From Geodermatophilus normandii (GTDB lineage Bacteria; Actinomycetota; Actinomycetes; Mycobacteriales; Geodermatophilaceae), in contig NZ_QGTX01000001.1 of assembly GCF_003182485.1 (NCBI RefSeq), positions 1,384,001-1,448,000 on the forward strand: a stretch of DNA of 64,000 bases, in the 5' to 3' direction. Made by a program: the position numbers and the translations under genes. A model generated the notes under the pieces. It ran no database searches. It was given only the letters and a program-made list of their open reading frames with translations, and had not been told where the DNA came from. Below, one piece after another: positions 44,286 to 53,492 of the stretch (position 1 is the first letter of the stretch; each line of letters starts with the position of its first letter).

Positions 44286-45314
44286 GTGCAGCCCGACACG
44301 CTCGCCCACCGCGAGGACGCCGCGACGTTCGACGGGGAACCGTCCCGCACCACCACCGAGCCGCCGCGGGAGGCCGAGGTCCTCGACCTGAGCCGCTGGC
44401 GGCTCAACGCCCTGCCCGACGAGAACAGCGACGAGGACTGGGACGACGACCGCCAGCTCTTCGGTCCCGACGGCGCGCTGGTCGAGACGTGGCGCGAGGG
44501 CTATCCCTACACCGAGCGCATGGAGCGCCGGGAGTACGAGATCGAGAAGCGCCGCCTGCAGATCGAGCTGCTCAAGCTGCAGGGCTGGGTGAAGGACACC
44601 GGCCAGCGGCTGGTCATCGTCTTCGAGGGGCGCGACGCCGCGGGCAAGGGCGGCACGATCAAGCGCTTCACCGAGCACCTGAACCCGCGCGGTGCCCGCG
44701 TGGTCGCGCTGGACAAGCCCTCGGAGCGCGAGCAGACCCAGTGGTACTTCCAGCGGTACGTGCAGCACCTGCCCGCCGCCGGGGAGATCGTGCTGTTCGA
44801 CCGCTCCTGGTACAACCGCGCCGGCGTCGAGCGCGTGATGGGCTACTGCACCGAGGAGCAGTACCAGCAGTTCCTGCTGCAGGCCCCCGAGCTGGAGCGG
44901 ATGTTCGTGGCCAGCGGCATCCGGCTGTTCAAGCTGTGGTTCTCGGTCTCCCGCGGGGAGCAGCGGACCCGCTTCGTCGTCCGCCAGATCGACCCCGTGC
45001 GGCAGTGGAAGCTCTCGCCCACCGACCTGGCCAGCCTCGACAAGTGGGACGCCTACACCGAGGCCAAGGAGGCGATGTTCCTCCACACCGACACCCAGCA
45101 CGCGCCGTGGACGGTCATCAAGAGCAACGACAAGAAGCGCGCCCGCCTCGAGGCGATGCGGCACGTGCTCTGCCGGCTGGACTACGACGGCAAGGACTGC
45201 GACGTCGTCGGCGACCCCGACCCGCTGATCGTCGGGTCGGCCGCCGACGTGCTGGAGGAGTCCTCCGACGTCCCCGTCGCCCCGCCGCCGCCGCGCGTGA
45301 CCCGGGTTCGCTGA
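44286..45314 (+). CDS. ppk2: Polyphosphate kinase 2
   Basis: A 342-residue PPK2-family enzyme that transfers phosphate between polyphosphate and nucleoside diphosphates. The N-terminal region of about 90 residues is acidic (DENSDEDWDDD). The core has Walker A FEGRDAAGKGGTIKRF, the lid-proximal PSEREQTQWYFQRY and Walker B LFDRSWYNRAGVERVMG. GTG 44286 follows GGAGGGGG with 6-nt spacing; an alternative GTG 44262 overlaps the previous stop. Length suggests the single-domain class. Together with the alkaline phosphatase this makes a small phosphate-handling group. Confidence 0.93.
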   Translation: MQPDTLAHREDAATFDGEPSRTTTEPPREAEVLDLSRWRLNALPDENSDEDWDDDRQLFGPDGALVETWREGYPYTERMERREYEIEKRRLQIELLKLQGWVKDTGQRLVIVFEGRDAAGKGGTIKRFTEHLNPRGARVVALDKPSEREQTQWYFQRYVQHLPAAGEIVLFDRSWYNRAGVERVMGYCTEEQYQQFLLQAPELERMFVASGIRLFKLWFSVSRGEQRTRFVVRQIDPVRQWKLSPTDLASLDKWDAYTEAKEAMFLHTDTQHAPWTVIKSNDKKRARLEAMRHVLCRLDYDGKDCDVVGDPDPLIVGSAADVLEESSDVPVAPPPPRVTRVR

Positions 45315-45318
45315 CCTC

Positions 45319-45358
45319 GTCTGCGGCTCTCTAGCAACAGAGCTAGAGAGCCGCAGAC
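45319..45358. terminator. Bidirectional terminator between ppk2 and amidase
   Basis: A perfect 17-bp inverted repeat (45319-45335 with 45342-45358) around a 6-nt loop. It fits exactly between the two convergent stop codons. Confidence 0.85.
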
Positions 45359-45362
45359 GGCG

Positions 45363-46799
45363 TCAGAGCGGCGGGCGGCGGGCCGGTCCGGTGACCTGCT
45401 CGATCGCCGCGGCGACCTCCAGCAGGCGCAGGTCGGCGCGTGGGGCGGTGATCACCTGCAGCCCCACCGGCAGGCCGTCGCCGGTGTGGCCGCCGGGCAG
45501 CGAGAGCGCGGGGCACCCGGTGGCCGAGACGAGCGTGCACGAGCGCATCCAGCCCAGGTAGTCCTCCTGTGGCACCCCCGCCACCTCCGTCGGGTACTCC
45601 TGCTCCACCGGGAAGGGCAGCACCTGGGTGGTCGGCGCGAGCAGCACGTCGTAGCGGTCGAAGAACCCGACCACCCGCTCGTGCAGCCGGGTGTGGGCCA
45701 GCTCCGCGCGGGCGACGTCGGCGCCGCTGAGGGCCGCGCCGCGGGCGGCGTTGCGGCGGATGGCCTCCTTCACCTTCTCCGGCGAGCGGCGGACGACGTC
45801 GCCGAAGGTGGCCTCGAACAGCCACGCCCGCAGCGTGCCGAAGACCTCGTCGGCCTCGCGCAGGTCGGGGCAGGCCTCCTCGACGACGGCGCCCTCGGCC
45901 TCCAGCCGCGGCAGCACCCCGGCGAGCACCTGGGTGACCACCGGCTCGACCGGCACCAGCCCGCCGAGGTCGGGCGCCCAGGCCACCCGCAGGCCGCGCA
46001 GGTCGGCCGGGCGCGGGGAGGCGAAGGAGGCGCCGTCCTCGGACAGCGCGATCGGCACCCGCGGGTCGGGACCGGCGATCGCCGACAGCGTCAGGGCGAC
46101 GTCGCCGACGGTGCGGCCCATCGGCCCCTGCACCGACAGCGTCGCCCAGCCCAGGCCGGCCGGCCACGTCGGCACCCGCCCGGGCGAGGGCCGCAGCCCG
46201 ACGACGCCGCAGAAGGCCGCGGGGTTGCGCAGCGAGCCGCCCATGTCGCTGCCCTCGGCCACCGGCACCAGCCCGGCGGCGAGCGCCGCCGCCGCCCCGC
46301 CGCTGGAGCCGCCCGCCGACAGCCCGTGCCGCCACGGGTTGTGGGTGGCGCCGAAGAGCGGGTTGAAGGTGTGCGAGCCGGCCGCGAACTCCGGCACGTT
46401 CGTCTTGCCCACCCGCACCGCCCCCGCGAGGCGCAGCCGCTCGACGACGAGCTCGTCGCGCGCCGGGACCGTGTCGGCGTGCAGGGGCGAGCCCCACGTC
46501 GTGCGCATGCCGCCGGTGGCGTGGGTGTCCTTGTGCGCCACCGGGAGACCGTGCAGCGGACCGAGCCGCTCCCCGGCGGCGAGCGCGGCGTCGGCGGCGT
46601 CGGCCGCGGCGCGGGCGCCCTCGGCGTCGAGGGTCACGATGGCGTTGAGCTGCGGGTCGATCCGCTCGATGCGGGCCAGGTGCGCCTCGAGCAGCTCCCG
46701 CGCGGAGACCTCCCTCGCGCGCACCATCGCGGCCAGCTCGGTGGCCGGGCGCAGGCAGAGGTCGGCGTCGGGCGCGGCGGCGGCGGCTCCTGTGGTCAC
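45363..46799 (-). CDS. Amidase (amidase signature family)
   Basis: A 478-residue amidase with the Ser-cisSer-Lys triad: Lys in LPVAHKDTHA, cis-Ser in LSAGGSSGGAAAALAAG and the nucleophile Ser in SDMGGSLRNPAAFCG. Length is normal. Start GTG 46799 is chosen because the family N-terminus (LCLRPATELAAMVRAREVSARELLEAHL) begins shortly after; the longer frame is the mirror of the divergent helicase gene. Substrate unknown; GatA is unlikely without gatB or gatC nearby. Confidence 0.9.
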   Translation of the reverse strand: MTTGAAAAAPDADLCLRPATELAAMVRAREVSARELLEAHLARIERIDPQLNAIVTLDAEGARAAADAADAALAAGERLGPLHGLPVAHKDTHATGGMRTTWGSPLHADTVPARDELVVERLRLAGAVRVGKTNVPEFAAGSHTFNPLFGATHNPWRHGLSAGGSSGGAAAALAAGLVPVAEGSDMGGSLRNPAAFCGVVGLRPSPGRVPTWPAGLGWATLSVQGPMGRTVGDVALTLSAIAGPDPRVPIALSEDGASFASPRPADLRGLRVAWAPDLGGLVPVEPVVTQVLAGVLPRLEAEGAVVEEACPDLREADEVFGTLRAWLFEATFGDVVRRSPEKVKEAIRRNAARGAALSGADVARAELAHTRLHERVVGFFDRYDVLLAPTTQVLPFPVEQEYPTEVAGVPQEDYLGWMRSCTLVSATGCPALSLPGGHTGDGLPVGLQVITAPRADLRLLEVAAAIEQVTGPARRPPL

Positions 46800-46844
46800 C
46801 GGGGGAGGGTGCCACGGGCCGGGGCACCGGCGGTGGCCGACACT

Positions 46845-48548
46845 GTGCGGGTGGACGGCGACACGAACCGGCAGCTGGCCGACGAGCAGGACGAGACGGC
46901 CACCTTCGCCGACCTCGGTCTGCGCCCCGAGCTGCTGGCGGCGCTGACGCGGCTCGGCTACGAGGAGCCCACCCCCATCCAGCGCGAGGCCGTCCCGCCG
47001 ATGGTCGCCGGGCGCGACCTGCTCGGCCAGGCCGCCACCGGCACCGGCAAGACGGCGGCCTACGCGCTGCCGGTGCTGCAGCGGCTGCCCGACGAGCGGC
47101 CCGGCGGCGACCCGCTCGCACTGGTGCTCGTCCCCACCCGCGAGCTGGCCATCCAGGTGTCGGAGGCGCTGCACCGCTACGGCCGCGACCTCGGCGCCCG
47201 CGTGGTGCCGGTCTACGGCGGCCAGCCGATCCCGCGCCAGCTGCGGGCGCTGGAGGCCGGCGTCGACGTCGTCGTCGCCACTCCCGGGCGGGCGCTGGAC
47301 CTGCTGCAGCGCGGCAGCCTGCACCTGGGCGGCGTCGCCACGGTGGTGCTCGACGAGGCCGACGAGATGCTCGACATGGGCTTCGCCGAGGACCTCGAGG
47401 CGCTGCTGGCCGAGGTGCCCGAGGAGCGGCAGACGGTGCTGTTCAGCGCCACGATGCCGCGCCGGCTCGACAGCATGGCCCGCCGCCACCTGCGCGACCC
47501 GCTCCGCATCCAGGTCGCCCGCGAGGTGCCCACCGAGGGCGAGGCACCGCGGGTCCGGCAGACCGCGTTCGTCGTCGCCCGGGCGGCCAAGGCCGCGGCG
47601 CTGGGCCGGGTGCTCGACGTCGAGAGCCCGACGGCGGCCATCGTCTTCTGCCGCACCCGCGACGAGGTCGACGACCTCACCGAGACGCTGAACGGCCGCG
47701 GCTACCGCGCCGAGGCCCTGCACGGTGGCATGAGCCAGGAGCAGCGGGACCGCGTCATGGGCCGGCTCCGCGGCGGCACCGCGGAGCTGCTCGTGGCCAC
47801 CGACGTCGCCGCCCGCGGCCTCGACGTCGAGCAGCTCACCCACGTCGTCAACTACGACGTGCCGGCCGCGGCGGAGACCTACGTGCACCGCATCGGCCGG
47901 GTCGGCCGGGCCGGGCGCGAGGGCGTGGCCATCACGCTGGTGGAGCCGCGGGCACACCGGATGCTCAAGACGATCGAGCGCGTCACCGGGGCGCCGATCC
48001 ACGTGGAGCGGGTGCCCACGGTCGCCGACCTGCGCGCCCGCCGGCTGGAGCTGACCCGCGCGGCGCTGCGGGAGAGCCTGCTGGGCGACGACCTCGAGCG
48101 CTTCCGGGCCGTCGTCGAGACGCTCACCGACGAGTTCGACGTCGTGGAGGTGGCGCTGGCGGCGGTCAAGCTCGCGCACGAGGCCACCAACGGCCCCGAC
48201 GACGACGAGGAGATCCCCGAGGTCACCCTGCGGCCCGAGCGCCCCCAGCGCGACGGCGACCGCGGCGACCGGGGCCGGCCGTCGCGGCCGCGGTCGGGCG
48301 GCGGCGACACCGCGCGGCTGTTCATCGGCGCCGGCCGCAGCGCCGGGGTGCGCCCCGGCGACCTGGTCGGTGCCATCGCGGGGGAGACCGAGCTGCGCGG
48401 CCGTGACGTGGGCTCCATCGAGATCGCCGAGCGGTTCAGCCTGGTCGAGGTGCCCGCGGGTGCCGCGGAGGAGGTCATCACCGCGCTGCGGGCCAGCACG
48501 ATCAAGGGCCGGAAGGTGACCGTCCGCCGGGAGCGGCCCCGCCCGTAG
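46845..48548 (+). CDS. DEAD-box RNA helicase, DeaD/CsdA type
   Basis: About 567 residues. Q motif FADLGLRPELL to PTPIQREA, motif I ATGTGKT, II VLDEADEM, III FSATMP, and VI YVHRIGRVGRAGREG. After the two RecA domains comes a charged segment ([21 protein letters not shown]) and a DbpA-type RNA-binding domain (RLFIGAGRSAGVRPGDLVGAI). This matches the cold-shock and ribosome-assembly helicase DeaD. Start is uncertain among GTG 46833, 46845 and 46851. It diverges from the amidase with a gap under 50 bp. Confidence 0.9.
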   Translation: MRVDGDTNRQLADEQDETATFADLGLRPELLAALTRLGYEEPTPIQREAVPPMVAGRDLLGQAATGTGKTAAYALPVLQRLPDERPGGDPLALVLVPTRELAIQVSEALHRYGRDLGARVVPVYGGQPIPRQLRALEAGVDVVVATPGRALDLLQRGSLHLGGVATVVLDEADEMLDMGFAEDLEALLAEVPEERQTVLFSATMPRRLDSMARRHLRDPLRIQVAREVPTEGEAPRVRQTAFVVARAAKAAALGRVLDVESPTAAIVFCRTRDEVDDLTETLNGRGYRAEALHGGMSQEQRDRVMGRLRGGTAELLVATDVAARGLDVEQLTHVVNYDVPAAAETYVHRIGRVGRAGREGVAITLVEPRAHRMLKTIERVTGAPIHVERVPTVADLRARRLELTRAALRESLLGDDLERFRAVVETLTDEFDVVEVALAAVKLAHEATNGPDDDEEIPEVTLRPERPQRDGDRGDRGRPSRPRSGGGDTARLFIGAGRSAGVRPGDLVGAIAGETELRGRDVGSIEIAERFSLVEVPAGAAEEVITALRASTIKGRKVTVRRERPRP

Positions 48549-48560
48549 CGGACCCGCTCC

Positions 48561-51161
48561 CTAGAGGTCCGGCTCCTCCGGGACGACGTCCGGGATCCGG
48601 TTGGGGCCGGCCTCGGACGGGCGGGGGACGTCCTGGGGGTGCAGCCGCACCGCCACCAGTGCGACGTCGTCCTCGGGGCGGCCGTCGACCAGCCGGTGCA
48701 GCACCTCGTCGAGCAGCTCCCGCAGCGGCCGGCCGGCCAGCTCGCGCAGCGCCTCCCGCAGCCGGGCCATGCCGGCGTCGAGGTCGGCGTCGCGGCGCTC
48801 GATGAGCCCGTCGGTGAACAGCAGCACGGTGGCGCCCCGGTCGAGGGTGACCACCGACTCCTCGCGGAGCGCGCCGGGGTCGACGCCGAGCAGCAGGTCG
48901 CCGCGCCAGGTGGCGAGCTCGGCCACGCTGCCGTCGGGGTTGATGACCAGCGGCGGCAGGTGCCCGGCGTTGGCCCAGCGCATGCGCGTGACGCCCCGCC
49001 GGCGCTCGTCGTCGGTCTGCTCGAAGCGGGCGACGGTGGCCGTGGCCAGCACCCGGGTCTGCAGCACGGCCATCGAGGCGTCCAGGCCGCGCAGCACCTC
49101 ACCGGGGCCGGCGTCGCTGTAGGTGGCGATGCCGCGCAGCAGCGCGCGCAGCTGCCCCATGGCCGCCGCGGCCTCGGTGTCGTGGCCGACGACGTCGCCG
49201 ATGACGAGCATCGTCGCCCCGCCCGGCTGGAGGAACGCGTCGTACCAGTCGCCGCCGACCCGGGCGGCCTCGGCGGCCGGCAGGTAGCGGACGGCGATCT
49301 CGGCGTGGTCGGGCTCCGGCGGCTCGGTGAGCAGGCTGCGCTGCAGCCCCTCGGCGAGCGCGCGCTGCTGCCCGTAGAGGCGGGCGTTGTCCAGCGCCAG
49401 GCCGGCGCGGTCGGCGACGTCCTGGGCGGTGGCGAGGTCCTCGTCGCGCGGCGTCCAGCCGCGGCGGAAGTACAGCGTCATCACGCCGAGGGTGCGGTCG
49501 CGGCCGCGCAGCGGGAGGGAGATCGCCGACTCGGGGTCCAGCGCGGCCAGCAGGTCGCCGGCCTCGCCCTCGGCCAGCACGGCGCGCACGGCCCCGCTGC
49601 GCTCCACGACCGGCTCGCCGGTGAGCAGGGCGCGCATGAGCGGCGCGGTGGCCGGCATGGCGTCGAGGCGGACCGCGGCGTAGCGCTCGACCAGGGCCCG
49701 GGACGAGGGGACGGCGTGCCAGTGCCCGACGTCGCGCGGGCGCCCGTCGGGGTCGACGACCGTGACGATGCACCAGTCGGCCAGGGCCGGGACCACCAGG
49801 CGCGGCAGGTGGGCGGTGGCCGTCTGGGCGTCCAGGGCGCCGGCGAGCTCGGCGCTGACCTGGGCCAGCAGCGCCAGCCGCTGCGCGGCGCGCTCGGCCC
49901 GGTCCTGCACGCGTCGGCGCTCGGTGACCTCGAGGAAGTAGACCGACAGGCCCTCGGGGCTGGGCCAGGCGCGCAGCTCGTACCAGCCGTCGAGCGGCGC
50001 GGGGTAGTGCGCGTCGAAGTGCACCGGGGTGCCGGTGCGGACGGCGGTGCGGTAGCTCTCCTCGAAGGCGCTGTTCACCGCGGCCGGGAAGGCCGTCCAC
50101 AGCTCCTGGCCGAGCAGCTCGTCGCGGCTGCGGCCCAGCAGGCGCTCGGCCTCGGCGTTGACGTGCGTGAACCGCCACTCGCGGTCGAGGGAGTAGAAGC
50201 CGGCCGGCATGGCCTCGAGCACGCGGGTGACCCGCATGCCGGCGGCGCGCTCGGCGGTGGTGTCGTAGGCGGCGCCCAGCACCCGGGTGGCCGCGCCGTT
50301 CTCGTCGGCCAGCGTGCGCCCGCGGGCCTGTACCCAGCGGGTGTCCCCGGTCGGCCAGACGACGCGGTACTCGGCCTCGTAGTCACCGCAGGAGGCGATG
50401 CTGGCCTGCAGGGCGTCGGTCACCCGGGGCAGGTCGTCGGGGTGCAGGCGGGCGTTGAAGTCGTCGATGGTGCCGCCGAAGTCGCCGCCGGCGTACCCGA
50501 ACATCTCGATCAGCCGGGCGTCCCAGGTCAGCTCGCCGGTGTGCAGGTCCCAGTCGAAGGTCCCGATCCCGGCGGCGTCGACGGCCAGGCCCCAGCGCAC
50601 GCGGTCGCTCTCGTACTCGGCGCGCAGCGCCGCCAGTTCCAGCTCGCTGACGGCGGCCGCGGCGAGCTGGCGCAGGGTGGCGAGGTCGTCGTCGGACCAG
50701 GGCCGGGGCGTGGGCGCGGCGACGCAGAGGACCCCCACCGTGTGACCGGCGGTGTCGACGAGCGGCACGCCGAGGTAGGCGCCGACGAGTCCGGCCCGGA
50801 CCTGCGGCAGCTCGGCGGCCCGGGGCTCGGCGTGGACGTCGGGGACGACGACCGGCGCGCCCTCGGCGGCGGGCACCGCGCAGGCGGTGGCGTCGAGCGG
50901 GCCCTCCCGGCCCACGGTGCCCGGGGGCAGGCCGGTGCCGGCGACGACGACCTCGACGTCGTCGAGCAGGGAGATCTGGGCGATCGGTGCGCCGACCAGC
51001 CGGGCGGCGAGCTCGGCGAGGCGGTCGAGGACGACGCTGGCGTCGCGCAGCCGCAGCCGGCGGGCGGCGCGGGCGCGCGGACGGTCGGCCTGGAGCAGCT
51101 CCGCGGCGGCGCGGGGACCGGCGACCCGCGGCTCCCGGGGGAGCCCAGACGTGTCGTCCAC
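48561..51161 (-). CDS. GAF-PAS-PAS-GAF-SpoIIE sensor phosphatase
   Basis: An 866-residue cytoplasmic sensor. A GAF domain (about residues 45-190) is followed by PAS_3 (about 205-310, WGLAVDAAGIGTFDWDLHTGELTW), a second PAS (about 320-430), GAF (about 440-600) and a SpoIIE phosphatase (about 625-850) with GGDWYDAFLQPGG, VIGDVVGHDTEAAAAMGQ and LLFTDGLIERRDADL. GTG 51161 has AAGGGG upstream. It shares architecture and its C-terminal RLHPQD-PRPSEAGPNRIP segment with the protein at 57659, so the two are paralogues. Confidence 0.9.
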   Translation of the reverse strand: MDDTSGLPREPRVAGPRAAAELLQADRPRARAARRLRLRDASVVLDRLAELAARLVGAPIAQISLLDDVEVVVAGTGLPPGTVGREGPLDATACAVPAAEGAPVVVPDVHAEPRAAELPQVRAGLVGAYLGVPLVDTAGHTVGVLCVAAPTPRPWSDDDLATLRQLAAAAVSELELAALRAEYESDRVRWGLAVDAAGIGTFDWDLHTGELTWDARLIEMFGYAGGDFGGTIDDFNARLHPDDLPRVTDALQASIASCGDYEAEYRVVWPTGDTRWVQARGRTLADENGAATRVLGAAYDTTAERAAGMRVTRVLEAMPAGFYSLDREWRFTHVNAEAERLLGRSRDELLGQELWTAFPAAVNSAFEESYRTAVRTGTPVHFDAHYPAPLDGWYELRAWPSPEGLSVYFLEVTERRRVQDRAERAAQRLALLAQVSAELAGALDAQTATAHLPRLVVPALADWCIVTVVDPDGRPRDVGHWHAVPSSRALVERYAAVRLDAMPATAPLMRALLTGEPVVERSGAVRAVLAEGEAGDLLAALDPESAISLPLRGRDRTLGVMTLYFRRGWTPRDEDLATAQDVADRAGLALDNARLYGQQRALAEGLQRSLLTEPPEPDHAEIAVRYLPAAEAARVGGDWYDAFLQPGGATMLVIGDVVGHDTEAAAAMGQLRALLRGIATYSDAGPGEVLRGLDASMAVLQTRVLATATVARFEQTDDERRRGVTRMRWANAGHLPPLVINPDGSVAELATWRGDLLLGVDPGALREESVVTLDRGATVLLFTDGLIERRDADLDAGMARLREALRELAGRPLRELLDEVLHRLVDGRPEDDVALVAVRLHPQDVPRPSEAGPNRIPDVVPEEPDL

Positions 51162-51313
51162 CGAACCCCTTCGCCCGGCCGACGGCCGACTCCTGTGCAG
51201 CGACACCCCGGCCGGTGCTGGGTCCGGGCGCCGTGTACAGCGTAAGCGACGTCGATCGCGGTCGACAGGGACCACGATCACACCGGCGCCGGTGGCCGGC
51301 CCGGTCGGCCCCG

Positions 51314-52060
51314 TCAGGCCGCTCGGAGCACCAGCGTGAGCGCGGTCGCCCCGTCGTGTTCCACGTGCAACCCGGCACGCCGGAGGAGGGCCCGCACGCG
51401 GACGATGTCGTCCGGCTCGGCCGTCGTGGTCGCGAGCAGCCGGGCCACCCGCCCCTTGTGGGCCTTGTTCGCGTGGCTCACCACGCTCCGGCTGCCGTCG
51501 GGGCGCTCGCTGAGGACGTCGACGGTCACCGCACCCGGGACGGGCGCCAGCGCCTGGTAGGCCCCGCTGCGCAGGTCGACGACGAGCTCGCCGGAGGCCG
51601 CGAGGACCGGGCCGAGCACCGGGCGCCACAGCGCGCGCAGCGTGGGCAGGCCGGGGAGGGCCGAGCCCGCGGACAGCCGGTACGCCGGGACGGCGTCGGT
51701 GGCCCGCGCCAGCCCGAACAGCGCCGAGCCGACGGCCAGCCGCCGGTCGGCGCGGGCGCGCTGCGCGCGGGAGAGGCTCCGGACGTCGAGCGCGTCGTAG
51801 AGGACGCCGGTGTAGCGCTCGACCGCGGGCGTCGTCGGGCTGGTGCGCAGCGCGGCGTTGCGCGCCAGCTCGGCGTCCTGGCCGGGGGACAGGCCCAGCG
51901 CCGTCCGGGCGGCCGGCGGGTCGGCGGCGAGCCGGACGAGCGCCTCGACCAGCCGTGCGCGGACCGGCGTGAGCTCCGGTGTGGAGAGGGCGGCGAGGTC
52001 GAGCGGGGCGCCGTCGCCGTCCGGGGACTTGGTCTCCGAGGGCGGGAGCAGCACGAGCAC
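51314..52060 (-). CDS. yaaA: YaaA family protein (peroxide stress)
   Basis: A 248-residue YaaA/DUF328 protein starting VLVLLPPSETKSPDG, the signature N-terminus. It also carries YTGVLYDALDV, AGSALPGLPTLRALWRPVLG and SHANKAHKGRVAR, all family landmarks. In E. coli YaaA lowers free iron during peroxide stress. GTG 52060 has a TAGCGT box eight bases upstream, so it is likely leaderless. Placed between a sensor phosphatase and formaldehyde dehydrogenase without operon linkage. Confidence 0.92.
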   Translation of the reverse strand: MLVLLPPSETKSPDGDGAPLDLAALSTPELTPVRARLVEALVRLAADPPAARTALGLSPGQDAELARNAALRTSPTTPAVERYTGVLYDALDVRSLSRAQRARADRRLAVGSALFGLARATDAVPAYRLSAGSALPGLPTLRALWRPVLGPVLAASGELVVDLRSGAYQALAPVPGAVTVDVLSERPDGSRSVVSHANKAHKGRVARLLATTTAEPDDIVRVRALLRRAGLHVEHDGATALTLVLRAA

Positions 52061-52068
52061 GACCGGCG

Positions 52069-52074
52069 ACGCTA
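52069..52074 (-). promoter_or_regulatory. -10 box of yaaA
   Basis: TAGCGT on the minus strand, eight bases before GTG 52060. A TTGACA just upstream is too close (2 nt) to serve as its -35. Confidence 0.5.
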
Positions 52075-52229
52075 CGTGTCAACGTGCCGGGCCCCGGTGA
52101 CGGGTCGGGAGCGCCGCCTGCGGCGGTGAGTGACCCGCGTCACACTCGGCAGTCCGCGCCGACCGGCGCGGGTGGGGGGATGGCGTGCCGGGCGGGCCGT
52201 CGGGCACGTCGCCGAGAGGAGGCGCGTCC

Positions 52230-53447
52230 GTGGCAGGTAACAGGGCGGTCATGTACATGGGGCCCGGCAAGGTCGAGGTCGCGGACCTGGACTACCCCGG
52301 GCTCGAGCTTAAGGAGGGACCGGGGGTCAACCCGGCCAACGTCGGCCGCAAGACCCCGCACGGGGTCATCCTGCGGACGGTGGCCACCAACATCTGCGGC
52401 AGCGACCAGCACATGGTCCGCGGGCGCACGACGGCGCCCGAGCGCCTGGTGCTCGGCCACGAGATCACCGGAGAGGTCGTCGAGAAGGGGGCGGACGTCG
52501 AGTTCCTCGAGGTCGGCGACATCGTCAGCGTGCCCTTCAACATCGCCTGCGGGCGCTGTCGCAACTGCAAGGAGGGCAAGACCGGGATCTGCCTCAACGT
52601 CAACCCCGACCGTCCGGGCTCGGCCTACGGCTACGTGGACATGGGCGGCTGGACCGGCGGGCAGGCCGAGTACGTCATGGTCCCGTACGCGGACTGGAAC
52701 GCGCTGAAGTTCCCGGACCGCGACCAGGCGCTGGCCAAGATCCGCGACCTGACGATGCTGTCGGACATCTTCCCGACCGGCTACCACGGGTGCGTGACCG
52801 CCGGTGTCGGGACCGGCTCGACGGTCTACATCGCCGGGGCCGGCCCGGTCGGCCTCGCGGCGGCCGCCTCGGCGCAGCTGCTCGGTGCCGCCGTCGTCAT
52901 CGTGGGCGACCTCAACGCCGACCGGCTGGCCCAGGCCCGGAGCTTCGGCTGCGAGACCGTCGACGTGTCGAAGGGCGACCCGAAGGACCAGATCGCGGAG
53001 ATCCTCGGCGAGCCCGAGGTGGACTGCGGCGTGGACGCGGTCGGCTTCGAGGCCCGCGGGCACGGAGAGGGCTCGGACCGGGAGGCGCCGGCGACGGTGC
53101 TCAACTCGCTGATGGACGTCACGCGGGCCGGTGGCGCGCTCGGCATCCCCGGCCTCTACGTGACCGGGGACCCCGGCGCGGTCGACGACGCGGCCAAGGT
53201 GGGCTCGCTGTCGATCCGGCTGGGGCTGGGCTGGGCGAAGTCGCACTCGTTCACGACCGGCCAGTGCCCGGTCATGCGCTACAACCGCCAGCTGATGATG
53301 GCGATCCTGCACGACCGGGTGCAGATCGCGAAGGCGGTCAACGCCGAGGTGATCCCGCTCGAGGACGCCCCGCGCGGCTACCAGGAGTTCGACCAGGGTG
53401 CGGCGAAGAAGTACGTGCTCAACCCGAACGGCCTGATCCCGGCCTGA
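52230..53447 (+). CDS. fdhA: Glutathione-independent formaldehyde dehydrogenase
   Basis: A 405-residue zinc-dependent dehydrogenase. Catalytic zinc ligands are in NICGSDQHMVRG and LGHEITGEVV; the structural zinc Cys cluster is CGRCRNCKEGKTGIC; NAD binding uses VYIAGAGPVGLAAAASAQLLG. Length and MYMGPGKVEVADLDYP at the N-terminus match the Pseudomonas enzyme that oxidises formaldehyde without added thiol (and often disproportionates aldehydes). GTG 52230 is preceded by AGGAGG at 7 nt. Confidence 0.93.
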   Translation: MAGNRAVMYMGPGKVEVADLDYPGLELKEGPGVNPANVGRKTPHGVILRTVATNICGSDQHMVRGRTTAPERLVLGHEITGEVVEKGADVEFLEVGDIVSVPFNIACGRCRNCKEGKTGICLNVNPDRPGSAYGYVDMGGWTGGQAEYVMVPYADWNALKFPDRDQALAKIRDLTMLSDIFPTGYHGCVTAGVGTGSTVYIAGAGPVGLAAAASAQLLGAAVVIVGDLNADRLAQARSFGCETVDVSKGDPKDQIAEILGEPEVDCGVDAVGFEARGHGEGSDREAPATVLNSLMDVTRAGGALGIPGLYVTGDPGAVDDAAKVGSLSIRLGLGWAKSHSFTTGQCPVMRYNRQLMMAILHDRVQIAKAVNAEVIPLEDAPRGYQEFDQGAAKKYVLNPNGLIPA

Positions 53448-53454
53448 CCGGGAC

Positions 53455-53486
53455 GGGACGGCGGGGACACCCGTCCCCGCCGTCCC
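53455..53486. terminator. Bidirectional terminator between fdhA and splB
   Basis: A perfect 13-bp stem (53455-53467 with 53474-53486) lying between two convergent stop codons. Confidence 0.8.
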
Positions 53487-53492
53487 GCGTGG

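Noticed and set aside
52077..52082. TTGACA as the -35 of yaaA
   Set aside because: Only two bases separate it from the TAGCGT -10 box, too close for a promoter.
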